A stretch of DNA of 64,000 bases from Diplonema japonicum (GCA_964019335.1 OZ025738.1:186001-250000), one strand, 5' to 3'. Shown: positions 10,582 to 20,955, counted from the first letter of the stretch. Program-made: numbers and translations. The notes: generated from the letters alone by a model not told the origin.

Positions 10582-10836
10582 CTACCTGCACCTATCCCCT
10601 TTCAGCAGCGGTTTCTCCTCCTTTGGTGGTCTTGCCGGCCTTCTCCCCAGCCTGGCCGCTCTTTCTCTTCGTTCTCTCGCCCATTGTCCTTTCAACGCCT
10701 CTAGGTCATGCTTGGTCTTCGGTGATGCAAATATCGCCCTCCTGTTCCATCCGATCACCGCCTTTGTCCTCCCGATGGATCGTAGTGTGTGCACCCTTGT
10801 GCACGGCTCAGCTGGGAAGGCCCTCCTTCCTTTCAC
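10582..10836 (-). pseudogene. LINE C-terminal fragment
   Basis: Encodes the end of the ELxLDFE-family LINE protein: RRAFPAEP, LRSIGRTKAVIGWNRRAIFA, then a basic tail ending GDRCR. It is nearly identical to 54377-54631 and related to residues near the end of 62051-63361. The stop is followed by a conserved 3' UTR containing the complement of AGTTAAAGGAAGTCTTTGTG. The reverse transcriptase is absent. Confidence 0.65.
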
Positions 10837-10957
10837 CTTCTTCAGTATCCTCCCTAGCTCCCAAAAAAAGAAAAAAAAGAGTCGATTGTTGTTGTTTGTG
10901 CACAGCCTCCTCGTGGAGAGGGTATTCCGCCACAGCCAGAAGCTCTTGGAGAGCGTT

Positions 10958-11015
10958 CGTCTTCTTTCAATCGATTGTTATATGCACTTATAAAATATAG
11001 CGCGCATTCTCGAGC
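10958..11015 (-). mobile_element. Very short element A 3' end
   Basis: The minus strand carries GAATGCGCGCTATATTTTAT...ACAATCGATTGAAAGAAG, the last about 55 bp of element A (compare 45607-45660 and 57476-57535). It fits an extremely 5'-truncated retroposition. Confidence 0.6.
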
Positions 11016-11019
11016 TTCT

Positions 11020-11740
11020 CGCCTCGCGAAGTGGATGGCAACAGACATTCGTATTTTCTGATTGTGCACACCGTGTAGTAGGATAAACCCAGCAATGCCA
11101 CCACTCTTTTTAGCAATAACAATTCATTACCAAAAAATATTGTTTTTCTTGTTCATGCAAAAAAAAACCTTTTGTTTTTTTTTTTTTTTTTCTTTCTTTT
11201 CTTTCTCTTAATTTGTTTTCTTCCTTTCTCTTTTTCCAAAAACACCTAATCAACTAAATAGAAAAATAGTAAAAACCACGAACCATAATCAACACGAAAA
11301 TGGTGGCGGGATGAAACAAAATATAAACATGAGTTAAAGGAAGTCCTTGTGAGACGCCCCCTTGTTCTCATTCTCTACCTGCACCTAACAAAAGAAAAAT
11401 GAATGCAAGAATAGAAATAAAAGAAATTAAAAAAAAAGAGAGACATTTAAGGGTACCTGCGGTATGCGGCAGGACGCCTGATATAAAAATAAAACGGAGC
11501 TTTGATTAAGTGGCGTTAAGCGTGCAACGAAGCACGAACTATCTACTTGACTACAGGGTGTTATGTCCACCACCTAAATAGAAAAAAAGATGGGGTAGAG
11601 CACGAAAAGAAAAGAAAAACTATGGTATACGTTACTATCTATTCCTCACACCATCGATGCTGGACACTCTTTCTTTCTTTCTTTCTTTCTTTTCTTCTTT
11701 TTCACAACACAAGAAAAAGTAGGATTAGATCTATAACCCA
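11020..11740. repeat. Intergenic with dispersed repeats
   Basis: No gene seen. 11330-11390 repeats the LINE 3' UTR (GAGTTAAAGGAAGTCCTTGT). 11478-11580 (GGCGTTAAGCGTGCAACGAA) recurs at about 18050-18125 and partly at 18385-18435. 11700-11755 matches the 3' flank of ART-ankyrin gene 1 (CATCACGGGGGG). Confidence 0.5.
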
Positions 11741-14647
11741 TCACGGGGGGAGAAGATGTCCTTTCTGAGCCGCTATGAAGCACGGGGTAATTCCGTTGTT
11801 GTCGGCCTTGTTCACATCTGCCTTTCCTTCTGTGATTAGGAAACGTAATGCGTCAGCGTGTCCCTCTTTAGCCGCCATTAAACACGGGGTAGTACCGTCC
11901 TGTTTTGCCTTGTCCACATCTGCCTTTCCCTCCATGATGAGGATACGTAATGCGTCAGCGTGTCCATTCTGAGCCGCCAAGAAACACGGGGTAGCACCGT
12001 CGTGTCTTGCCTTGTTCACATCTGCCTTTCCTTCCGTGATGAGGATACGTAATGCATCAGCGTGTCCATTACGAGCCGCCATGTAACACGGGGTACAACC
12101 GTATTTGTTAGCCTTGTTCACATCAGCCTTTCCCTCCGTGATGAGGATACTTAATGCGCCGGTGTGTCCATAATAAGCCGCTATGAAACACGGGGTAGAA
12201 CCGTCTTTAGCACCGACCGTTTTTGCCTTGTTCACATCTGCTTTCCCTTCCGTGATGAGGACACGTAATGCGTCAACGTGTCCTTTCTGAGCCGCCACGA
12301 AACACGGGGTAGCACCGTCGTTTCTTGCTTTGTTCACATCTGCCTTTCCCTCCCTGATGAGGATACGTAATGCGTTAGCGTGTCCATTCTGAGCCGCCAT
12401 GATACACGGGGTAGTACCGTCCTGTTTTGCCTTGTTCACATCGGCCTTTCCCTCCATGATGAGGATACGCAATGAGTCAGCGCGTCTTTCCTGAGCCGCC
12501 ATGTAACACGGGGTAGCACCGTCGTGTCTTGCCTTGTTAACATCTACCTTTCCCTCCGTAATGAGGATACGTAATGCATCAGCGTATCCATTCTTAGCCG
12601 CCATGTAACACGGGGTACAATCGTATTTGTTGGCTTTGTTCACATCTGCCTTTCCCTCCGTGATGAGGATACGTAATGCGTCAGCGTGTCCATAATAAGC
12701 CGCTATGAAACACGGGGTAGAACCGTCTTTAGCACCGACCGTTTTTGCCTTGTTCACATCTGCCATTCCTTCCTTAATGAGGACACGTAATGCGTCAACG
12801 TGTCCTTTCTGAGCCGCCACGAAACACGGGGTACCACCGTCGTTTCTTGCCTCGTTCACATCTGCCTTTCCATCCGTGATGAGGATACGTAATGAGTCAG
12901 CGTGTCCATAACTAGCCGCCATGTAACACGGGGTAGCACCGTCGTTTTGTGCCTTGGTTACATCTACCTTTCCTTCCTTTATGAGGATACTTAATGCGTC
13001 GGTGTGTCCATTCTGAGCCGCCATGATACACGGGGTAGCACCGTTGTTGTTGGCCTTGTTCACTTCAGCCTTTCCCTCCGTGATGAGGATACGTAATGAG
13101 TCAGCGTGTCCATTCATAGCCGCCATGAAACACGGGATAGCACCGTCGTTGTCGGCCTTGTTCACATCAACATTTCCTTCCGTGATGAGGACGCGCAAGG
13201 CGTCCACGCAGCCGCGTTCAGCGGCGACAGAGCACGCAGTGCCGCCAGATGCATCCACCGTATCCGCTGCCAGCCTCCCAGAGAGGAGGACATCCTTAAG
13301 AAGGTCATCCCGATTCCTTGCGGCCGCAGCATGAAGCACTGTCCACCCTTTACGTGGTCCCTCTTCCTCGTTCGCTCCCCAGAACCTGTCGCCGAGTACC
13401 TGCACCACCTTGTCGAATACAGCCCGCTTGCAAGAACACGCAAGAAGCCCGACACCTGCTGTGTGAAGCTCCTTTGGTACCCCAGCAAGGTCCGCTCCCT
13501 TGCTCAGCAGAACCGCCGCACTCTTCTCGTGGCTCCTGTCCTTGTTCATCCGCAACACTGCTGAGAGCGAAGCGTTCAGAACTTTAGAGTGATCTATGGG
13601 TGACAGGGACAGGTTGGCACAGCACAGCGACACCACCTGCTCGTTGTGCTCCAACTCTGCCGCCTCCTGAAGAACCGTCTTGCCGACTTTCACATCAGGC
13701 ATTGTCGTGCTGAGCGGGTAGTCTACAAACCTTCCTTCACGCGTCAGCGGATGGAGTTGAAAGCTGTCATCTCTCGTGAGCTTCGTCTTTTGTTTTTCGA
13801 TCGTATGGAGGAGCTTCGCGTTGCGGACACGCTCCACCTGTGTCATGACGTCTCCAAGCCTGCCCCAGTGATAGAAGTCGATTTCCTGCAGCTCCACCAC
13901 CACCACGCGACGCATGCTTGTGTCGAGAGCCACCTCCAGCAGACGCATCACACCGATGTCAGGGCGCCCCACCACCCGGAACTGGGTGTTCGCTGCGATC
14001 AGAACCTCCTTCTCCTCGGGGAAGCGGCTGAACCCAGCGATGCTCCGCCCAGTCTTAACCCGAAGAATGAGGATCGTCCCCTGAACCTCTTCGTCCCGAC
14101 CGCACCCACCCGTCGTCCCAAGGAAGTCCCTCACCACCTCAGGGTCCTCACTTGCACTCGTGGGGTGCGGCATCGTCACCACCGCCCCCACAGAGTACAG
14201 CGACTCACTCACCCGGAAGTCGATTGCACGGAACACGGTCCCCTCGTACTTCGGCTGCGACATCATTGCTCGGTGCAGGGAATAGGCGAAGTCCTTCATC
14301 GGCTCGTAGCGCCCCCGCTCCCCGTGGAACGCCACCTCACGCATCGCCGCGTTCACCCCGTAGCACAAGGGGCTCTCCAGACTGTACAGCCGAAGGTACG
14401 GCTCCGACTTCCCCTTCACCTGCTGCACCGCCCACTCCGCAACAGCCTTCGCACCACCCTTCGCCGCGCACTCTTCAGTCTCCTTCGCAGTCATCGCACT
14501 CCTCATCGCAGCCTCCACCGTCGCCAGCATCGGCCTTGAACACGACGCACCTTTGAAGAACCCGCTCCACCCTCGGTCCACCTCGATCTCGCCGACCCCG
14601 TCGCTGTACCGGCTCACTACTCCCTCGTTCACCCTTCCTCCAGCCAC
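11741..14647 (-). CDS. ART-ankyrin protein 2, main exon (exon 2)
   Basis: 968 codons, a close paralogue of 151-5694. The ADP-ribosyltransferase region is preserved (VFRAID, the TSAS stretch, FPEEKEVLI), as is the linker. Only about 15 ankyrin units follow, some with a five-residue insertion (KTVGAK) that occurs twice about 510 bp apart, another internal block duplication. The C-terminus stops abruptly inside a repeat (AAQKGHLLPP), where sequence matching the 3' flank of gene 1 begins, so the array has probably lost its end by deletion. It starts with GTG after AAG and is best read as spliced to 14699-14974, giving about 1060 residues. Confidence 0.85.
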   Translation of the reverse strand: MAGGRVNEGVVSRYSDGVGEIEVDRGWSGFFKGASCSRPMLATVEAAMRSAMTAKETEECAAKGGAKAVAEWAVQQVKGKSEPYLRLYSLESPLCYGVNAAMREVAFHGERGRYEPMKDFAYSLHRAMMSQPKYEGTVFRAIDFRVSESLYSVGAVVTMPHPTSASEDPEVVRDFLGTTGGCGRDEEVQGTILILRVKTGRSIAGFSRFPEEKEVLIAANTQFRVVGRPDIGVMRLLEVALDTSMRRVVVVELQEIDFYHWGRLGDVMTQVERVRNAKLLHTIEKQKTKLTRDDSFQLHPLTREGRFVDYPLSTTMPDVKVGKTVLQEAAELEHNEQVVSLCCANLSLSPIDHSKVLNASLSAVLRMNKDRSHEKSAAVLLSKGADLAGVPKELHTAGVGLLACSCKRAVFDKVVQVLGDRFWGANEEEGPRKGWTVLHAAAARNRDDLLKDVLLSGRLAADTVDASGGTACSVAAERGCVDALRVLITEGNVDVNKADNDGAIPCFMAAMNGHADSLRILITEGKAEVNKANNNGATPCIMAAQNGHTDALSILIKEGKVDVTKAQNDGATPCYMAASYGHADSLRILITDGKADVNEARNDGGTPCFVAAQKGHVDALRVLIKEGMADVNKAKTVGAKDGSTPCFIAAYYGHADALRILITEGKADVNKANKYDCTPCYMAAKNGYADALRILITEGKVDVNKARHDGATPCYMAAQERRADSLRILIMEGKADVNKAKQDGTTPCIMAAQNGHANALRILIREGKADVNKARNDGATPCFVAAQKGHVDALRVLITEGKADVNKAKTVGAKDGSTPCFIAAYYGHTGALSILITEGKADVNKANKYGCTPCYMAARNGHADALRILITEGKADVNKARHDGATPCFLAAQNGHADALRILIMEGKADVDKAKQDGTTPCLMAAKEGHADALRFLITEGKADVNKADNNGITPCFIAAQKGHLLPP

Positions 14648-14698
14648 CTTTTTTATTTTTTATTTATTATTTTTATTCTTTTTATTCTTTCTTTTTAC
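14648..14698 (-). other. 51-nt intron of ART-ankyrin gene 2
   Basis: Exon ...TTCAAG, donor GTAAAAAG, acceptor ...AAAAAAG before GTGGCTGG; AT-rich throughout. The intron contains in-frame stops, and joining its flanks is phase 0 to phase 0. Its size fits the 35-49-nt introns of the polycystin-like gene. The acceptor lacks a pyrimidine tract, which weakens the call. Confidence 0.6.
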
Positions 14699-14974
14699 CT
14701 TGAACGCTTTCGCCGCCTTCTGAAGCTCTTCACGCGCCTCCGACACCAGTGATGACACGCTGTCCCCCACACCGCGCTCCTTGTTGCGTTTCAGGAACTC
14801 CTGCATCACAGCAATCACGCTGTGGCACAGTGCGTCGTGCCACTTCCCCATCGCCGTGTCCAGCTCCACCTCGATGGTGGTGGTTGCTGTACCCCCCACG
14901 CTGCTCGCCAACCGTCCACGCAGCTGCACCACCGCTTCCCACGCTATTCTTACAGCTCCCTCTCCCGCCGTCAT
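14699..14974 (-). CDS. ART-ankyrin protein 2, exon 1 (92 codons)
   Basis: ATG at 14974 (MTAGEGAVRIAWEA), 92 codons ending AKAFK before a GTAAAA donor. It differs from 6644-6919 by only a few residues. Unspliced, it would end at 14660, just 12 bp before the ART exon, an unlikely spacing for two independent genes. The segment is helical, charged and of unknown function. Confidence 0.7.
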
Positions 14975-15420
14975 GGTTTCTTCTTCTTTTCTTTTGTTGA
15001 TAATTGCAAGTAGGTAATCTGTGTGGATGTATGTTGTGAACATGTGAACAAACAAACTGGAGAAATAAAATGCTGAGAAGGATCCTTCCCGTAGTAACCG
15101 GCACTGCAATACACCGTGATGACGTCGACCCACTAGAAGAAATAAATCTGGTTCGACAAATCGCCCACACTTCTATTTTTTTTTTTTGTATTCTTCTTTC
15201 TTTCTTTTGTACCTAACTTGCATCACACTGTCTTACATTGGGGGAAATGGGTGGGTTTTGGAGGGTTATGGTTGATCACAGGTGCTTAAGCTGCGATATC
15301 AGGAGGGTGAGGAGCAAGGAGAGAGGAGGATGATATCAATAAAAAACTCAAATCTATTTCTACGGTGCATGGTGCCCACCGTGGACTGGAGATCCTACAC
15401 GTGCCTGTCACCATTCAAAG
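14975..15420 (-). repeat. Duplicated 5' flank with a ~230-bp insertion
   Basis: 14995-15075 and 15305-15415 match 6940-7130 upstream of gene 1, so the whole locus was duplicated. The interruption at about 15077-15305 contains ACCTAACTTGCATCAC, GGGGGAAATGGGTGGGTTTT and GGTTGATCACAGGTGCTT. The same sequence recurs at about 54660-54800 and, in part, at 36600-36700, so it is a dispersed repeat inserted after duplication. Confidence 0.65.
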
Positions 15421-15646
15421 GCTTTCGATGTCCGTCTCTTACCGACTTCTAAGCCGTTGATTGGCAATTTCCAGTTCTACCATGTCGAAGGTTTTGTCTC
15501 TAAGCGAAGTGCTTTGCGAGGATCTCACTTTTAAAGTGGGCTGTTCGCTTCTACTTTATCCTTTTGCCTGTCATCTTGTCGATCATTCTAAACACTGTCC
15601 CGATGTTCCTGATCTCTCGCAATTTGCTCGGTTTTGTTCGTCTTCC

Positions 15647-15697
15647 ACATCGTGAACCCCGCCTCCCGTCTTCACGAACACTGTCATATCGTTCATC
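15647..15697 (-). pseudogene. LRR gene 5' relic
   Basis: Encodes MNDMTVFVKTGGGVHDV from ATG 15697, the start of the ubiquitin-like/LRR family, and then ends. Only about 50 bp survive. Confidence 0.7.
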
Positions 15698-15822
15698 TCT
15701 TTTTCCCTTTTCAGGGCTTATTCTTTTTCTTTTGTGTGTTTTTTCTTTTTTAAATGTTTCTGTTGTAAAGTGATCTTGCTAACGAGGAAATATAATGAAG
15801 GTGGCTGAACTCATCAGGTGAA

Positions 15823-15884
15823 AAGGGAAAGGAGAAAAGACGGCCTGATCGCCAGGAAATGCTGGTTCAGACGCGTCGGCGGAC
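15823..15884 (-). repeat. R1-related repeat, partial
   Basis: GACGGCCTGATCGCCAGGAA...GACGCGTCGGCGGA matches the 5' end (minus-strand sense) of the full R1 copy at 50467-50758. The 3' end is missing. Confidence 0.6.
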
Positions 15885-15977
15885 GATATAATGGGCTTCA
15901 CCCCCGCCCAGGCTTCGCGTGTATGGCTTTTTCTGACTTGCTAGGCCGGCTTAAGAACGAGAAATGAAATGATTCTC

Positions 15978-17931
15978 TTAAGGGATTTTAGCCTTTTTCT
16001 TTTTCTTTAAATTCGTCGCTTTTCCCGGAAAAACCAAATAAAAAGTGGGGTCTGGGTTATTTTTGTAATTTAGAAACGCCAAAAAAAAAACCAAAAAAGA
16101 AAAAAGAAAAAAAAAAGAGTCGGCTGATTGTGTGTGCAAGCCTTCATCAGGAAACGGTTGTACGCTACGCGGGATATCGTTGAGAAGACCCTTCGGTCCG
16201 GTGTAGCCGACCGCATCCTTCCTTCGATCCACCGCTTCGCAGGCCCGAATAGGTTTCCGTCCGACGGGACCACCACCCCCTGACCCTTCCCTTGTCGGTC
16301 GGTCTTCCCGCCAACCAGCATGATCAAGGTCTCCCAGGGGCGGGGGAACACGTGCCCTATTAGAAGACGTTCTACGTCCACGAACCGACCGGCCGTGCTC
16401 CATTGCAAGGACAGGGCAGCCGTCAACATGTCCTGCGGGGACGAGATCACCTGAGCACCTGCTCCCGTGACACCAGAATCCTCTGGACTTCTAGGCGATG
16501 GTTGAAAACCTCCAGTCTCCCTTGGAGGGAACGACGATAGGCTGCCGTCGGGCCGACCTGACCCATCCGCCAGTAAGTCATGTACTGTAGTGCGGAGGAA
16601 GCGGAAATGCGCTGCGTTTCCTTTCTATCCATAGCAGGAAGGCCTCCTCCTCCGATATCGTCGGATGCCGTCTGCGTACCTGCTCCGCGAATTGCCGACC
16701 CCTGCGAAGGACCGAGACCACCGAGTCTTGAGATTTGTAGCAAGTCCCCATGAACTCTTGCGTTTGCAGTAGTAGGGGTCCCACTTCCTCCTTCGCGATC
16801 GAATAGTCGTTTAATCGCGGCCGACCCTTCGGAGTCGCAGAGGGAGTGAGAAACGTTTTTGATAAATGAAAAAGAGGAGCGAGCGGGGGGAGGAAACCGT
16901 TGACGGGAGCTAGAGAAGTACTGTTCTGATTGATAAGAGTTAGGGATGGTGGATGAGTCAGCTGTCAATGCCTCGCCTTTTTTGGACCCCCACCGTGGAA
17001 GTAATTCGGTCTCTTTGAGGGTTCTGACCTAAGAGGTTCCGACTTTACCGCCGCCGCCAGCCGAGCCGCGGCGCTGATGACATTGCCATCAACCTTCGTC
17101 CATTCCAATCCTTCCAGCCTTTCCTCGTACACCAAGGCCCGTTCCATGCCGGATTGGCGATCCGGAGCCTTAGCCCTGATACGGCAACACTCCAGCTGGA
17201 CCATGAGATCGTGCGCCAGCGGAAACAGGGCCTCCCCTACCGTAGCAAAGAGCGGGAAGATCTGTGTCAGGACCGGAACAACCTACGAACATCGTGTTCG
17301 TGTCCACGCGCAGTGTCCCGGGCGTCCTCCGGGATCGGTCCGGATGTTTCCAAGGAGCTGACGTCTGAGATGGGCGTGTGTGACGTGTCCGACCCAGGAC
17401 GTCACTCTTCTGGTGTCCACCGAGTACGGAAGCTCGTCTGGCACCAGTCCTGCTTGGCCCCCTCCCAGGCCTGCGCGGCCTCCTCCTAGGCCTGCTTGGC
17501 CTTCTCCTCGACCTGCGGGGTCGGAGGATCCCTCCTGGTCTGCGAGACCCAGACTCTTGAGCCCCCCCGGGCTGCTCAAGAATGCCCTGAAGGCGCCCAT
17601 CAGCCTCCGTCAGGACGGGGGCCTGTTTCTCCTCCCTAGCGGGGGAACCCAGCAGCACCAGAGGTTCGCCCTCCTTCTGGACCGCCCATAGACACCGGGG
17701 GCAGAGCCAACCCCTGGAGCCCAGGTCCTTTAGAAGGTGCGTTCCGTCTCTTTTGTGAACCTGCTTGAGGCACGCTTCGTTGCTCAGGCAACCACATCGG
17801 GGGCAATGGAACCCCGTTTTGTGCTCCCGGTCGCAGCCGGCAGCACAGTCCGGGTCCGCCGGCGCCGTGGGGGCCCCCTCCGGGTATAGTATAACCGATA
17901 ACTCCGACGGGTCGATGTCTGCGCAAGCCAT
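15978..17931 (-). pseudogene. Decayed Gag-like ORF1 with zinc finger
   Basis: Coding-like sequence spread over several frames. It starts near MACADIDPSELSVI (17931). Within the first 90 residues is a Cys/His cluster (CDREHKTGFHCPRCG, CL, H, CPRC) that could form a PHD-like zinc finger. Pro/Gly/Arg-rich sequence follows, then, after a frame change, a region with LAHDLMVQLECCRIRAK and ARLAAAV (about 17000-17210), and another frame at 16447-16968. GC content is higher than in the flanks. It resembles a retrotransposon nucleic-acid-binding ORF1 but the family is not recognised. At least three frame changes make it non-functional. Confidence 0.5.
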
Positions 17932-18440
17932 TTTTGTTTGTGCAAGCCGTTTTCACCTACAGTAGGGATAAACGGACAAGCTGCCTCTACTCTTTTTGCA
18001 ATAACAATTCTTTTCAAAAATTTGTTTACTTGTTCCAGCAAAAAAAAAATGAGGCTTTGATTGCAACACTAGGTGGCGTTAAGCGTGCAATGAAGCACGA
18101 ACTACCTACTTAATTACAGGGGGCGCTCCTCGGCCGAGCAGTAGCTTCTTCTGCGTTCCGCGTCGTGTCCTTAATGCGTGCGGTGTGCAACTCAACCCCA
18201 GCCATGGTGCCCCTGGTAACCAAGATTCTGAGCCCGTGCAGTTTGCTGCCTGTTCGTCACCCTGAGCATCTGCGATACGTTCTTCCACTCGGGCGCTACC
18301 GGTGATGACCGACGGGGAGGTCAACAGCGAACAACACATCTGATGTACTTCTTATATTTCCATGTTATCCCCACCACCTTAAAAAAAAAAATGGGGCTTT
18401 GGTTGCAACACTATTTGGCGTTAAGTGTGCAGCTTGGTGG
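17932..18440. repeat. Intergenic with dispersed repeats
   Basis: No convincing gene. 17960-18120 resembles 11060-11560 (TCTTTTTGCAATAACAATTC, then GGCGTTAAGCGTGCAATGAA), and 18385-18435 repeats the same core. The GC-rich part at 18115-18340 has an open minus frame without recognisable features. Confidence 0.45.
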
Positions 18441-18445
18441 GGGGT

Positions 18446-19080
18446 CTATCTTGTGTTGTTACCCTTCTGCGTCGCTGCATTTTTATCGGCAGATGGGGTG
18501 GGGATACTTCGGGTAGGTTCGAGGTAGATCGGCACGAACTTGTCGCTCCAGTCGTCTCTCCCCGGTGAACCGGTTGCGAGTCGCTGTTCGAGGATGAAGC
18601 GTACCTTGTCGTACGAATCGAATGTGGGTCTGCAGGTATACCCTCGGATCCGTTTGTTTGCACCAATGGATCGGAGGGAGGATGTCAAGAAAGGTTTCCC
18701 GGGGATAGGAGGGGATCGTGCTTTCTTTTCGGCCACCTCTGACAGTTTTGTCAGAACTTTAGCTAGCCGGTTTGCACGCTTACGTACGTCAGCCGAATCT
18801 TCCAAGATGAGCTGTTTGGTCGTGGCCTCAAAGTCGAGTGCGAGCTCTATCCTTGAGACTGAACCATGGGCTCCACTGCAGCATGCGAAGCCATTTGAGC
18901 ACTTCTGGGACAATTGTATCCCCCTGGAAGTGTTTCAGCCCGTTGTTCTTGTACCAATCCAGGCTTGGCACCGAGCACCCTCTTCCAACCAGCGGTCTGT
19001 TCAAGGGAACCTTTCTACCGCGGCCTTCTTCGTTTCCTGCTTCGCGCTCACCCTCCTGATGATCGCGAGGGAAAAAAACC
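18446..19080 (-). pseudogene. LINE C-terminal fragment with ELALDFE motif
   Basis: 18446-18913 reads SRIELALDFEATT, then KRANRLAKVLTKL, LRSIGANKRIRGYTCRPTF and a tail ending ATQKGNNTR. The upstream frame (to about 19080) gives IVPEVLKWLRMLQW, which precedes ELxLDFE in the other copies, so a frameshift lies near 18865. It is close to 46432-47601 and more distant from 62051-63361. Confidence 0.7.
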
Positions 19081-19558
19081 ATAAAAGAAAACCAAGAAAC
19101 CATTCAAAGAAGCATGTTTTCGCACACGTGTCTTTTAAAAAATAAAAGAAAAAAAAAAAAAAGAGACATTTATAAAAATAAAACAAAACGGTGATCAAGC
19201 CGTTTCACTTAAATCTAGACCATATACGAGTTCCTCTTGCCCATTGTTCTTTCAGCGCCTTTAGGTCACGCTTCGTCTCCGGTGATGCAAATAACGCCAT
19301 CCGATAGCGAAAACGCTAGTTATTTGGCCAGAAATAGAACACTTAAACAAAGACACTATAAGAAACTAGATACATGAAAAGAAAGAGAAAAAAGAGAAAA
19401 AGAAGAGAAAAGAGAGTATGCTTCACACAATTCTTTCTTTTTTATTTTTTATTTTTTTTTTTTATGTGTTTTTCTTTTCTAAAAAAAAAAAAAAAAAGAA
19501 AACTCGCTATATAAAAAAAGAAAATTACCGAGAGTATTGAAGAGAGTTGTACTAAATT
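19081..19558. other. AT-rich intergenic, LINE 3' debris
   Basis: Homopolymer-rich sequence. 19235-19300 (CCCATTGTTCTTTCAGCGCC, then GGTGATGCAAAT) resembles the LINE coding end at about 10680-10735. No gene seen. Confidence 0.4.
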
Positions 19559-20728
19559 CTAACTAATGGAGGGGGTGGTCTGTATACTTACCCCAGACGG
19601 CATCGCAGCCTCTAAGAGCCTCTTAAAAGTATCACTGCCTCCTCGCAAAATAACGGCTCTCAGTTTTTCGCACTCAGACAAGAAACCATAGCCACCAAAA
19701 GAAGAAAGATTGGTCATTGATGATAAATCGACGGTTTCAAGTTTGTTGCATTCAAACAAGAAAGAAGAACCAATTGAGTTAAGATTGGTCATCGCATTCA
19801 AGTCGATGGTTTCTAATTTCTGGCACCTAAACAAGAAGTTAGAACCAATAGAAGAAAGATTGGTCATTGAACTCAGGTTGATGGCTTCTAGATTTCTGCA
19901 TTCAGACAAGAAGTAAGAACCAATAGAAGAGAGATTGGTCATTGAACTCAAGTCGATGGTTTTTAGCTTATTGCAGGAAGACAAGAAACCATAGCCGATG
20001 GAAGAAATATTAATTAAACTCAAGTCGATGGTTTCTAGTTCGTTGCAGTCAGACAAGAAGTTATCACCAATAGAAGACAGATTGGTCATTGAACTTAAGT
20101 CGATGGTTTTTAGTACGGTGCACCCATACAAGAAGCCATCACCAATAGAAGGAAGATTGGTCATCACATTCAAGTTGATGGCTTCTAAATCAACGCAGCC
20201 TAATAAAAAGTAGTTACCGATGGTAGAAACATTGGGGAGGATGAGTTCAACAGACGTCAGGTCGCAATCTTGAAGAAAACCATTGTCAATACTTGTAACA
20301 CAGCCTGTGGAGTCGGTGACAACGAGGAACCGAAGTCCAGAAGGAAGGTCCTTCCTGTTCATGGACAAGACATCGACAGCTGGAGAGTCCCCCACCTCCA
20401 CCACAAGAACCAGCTCAGGGTCAGCTGACACAAGACCCTCAAGCTCAGAAACCATTCCTGAGTTCTTGTCCTTCAGCTCCTCCAGACGAACGGTTCTCAT
20501 CTTCGCCTCCACACGGACCACGGAGCCCTCCACGAGCCCAACTTCCCGAAGCTCTTCACCGCCGTTCCTGTCAAGGACCTCACCCTCCCAAACCAGTTTG
20601 AACTTGCCTTCGAGTAAACCAGCAGCACACCCCGCCTTCTTGTACAGGCTCCCCACCGTCTCCTTCCCCGACACTTCCACATCGTGAACCCCGCCTCCCG
20701 TCTTCACGAACACTGTCATATCGTTCAT
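19559..20728 (-). CDS. Ubiquitin-like/LRR protein B
   Basis: 389 residues from ATG 20728 (MNDMTVFVKTGG). Residues 1-75 are ubiquitin-like (ETVGSLYKKAG, KLVWEGEVLDR). A linker contains LVLVVEVGDSPAVDVLSM and LPSGLRFLVVTDSTG. About nine BspA-type leucine-rich repeats of roughly 24-25 residues follow (LETIDLSSMTNLSSIGD), then a cap (LRGGSDTFKRLLEAAMPSG). It is the most intact member of the MNDM subfamily. The reading ends shortly after GGGGTAAGTATAC; if that GTAAGT is a donor, the true 3' exon is elsewhere. No signal peptide. Confidence 0.85.
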   Translation of the reverse strand: MNDMTVFVKTGGGVHDVEVSGKETVGSLYKKAGCAAGLLEGKFKLVWEGEVLDRNGGEELREVGLVEGSVVRVEAKMRTVRLEELKDKNSGMVSELEGLVSADPELVLVVEVGDSPAVDVLSMNRKDLPSGLRFLVVTDSTGCVTSIDNGFLQDCDLTSVELILPNVSTIGNYFLLGCVDLEAINLNVMTNLPSIGDGFLYGCTVLKTIDLSSMTNLSSIGDNFLSDCNELETIDLSLINISSIGYGFLSSCNKLKTIDLSSMTNLSSIGSYFLSECRNLEAINLSSMTNLSSIGSNFLFRCQKLETIDLNAMTNLNSIGSSFLFECNKLETVDLSSMTNLSSFGGYGFLSECEKLRAVILRGGSDTFKRLLEAAMPSGVSIQTTPSIS

Positions 20729-20884
20729 TTAAACCTTTTGTTGTTGTACCTTATTCCTGTGTGTTTGAAAAACCAGAACACAAGAATAGAGAGGTGAAAA
20801 GAAGATTACTCGTTCATATATAAAACAGAAAAAGTGGGGTGGAAAGGTGTGGACCGAGAAAAGTTAGCGAACATGAAGAGCAAG

Positions 20885-20955
20885 AGATCAGCACAATATG
20901 GGTCAGCGCCACCCTCGAAGACCATGAAGACTTTACGCAAGTCCCTCGAGTATTC
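20885..20955 (+). mobile_element. Element A family 3'-end relic
   Basis: GCGCCACCCTCGAAGACCAT followed by GAAGACTTTACGCAAG corresponds to the end of the element A ORF (45410-45453). Diverged and short. Confidence 0.5.
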
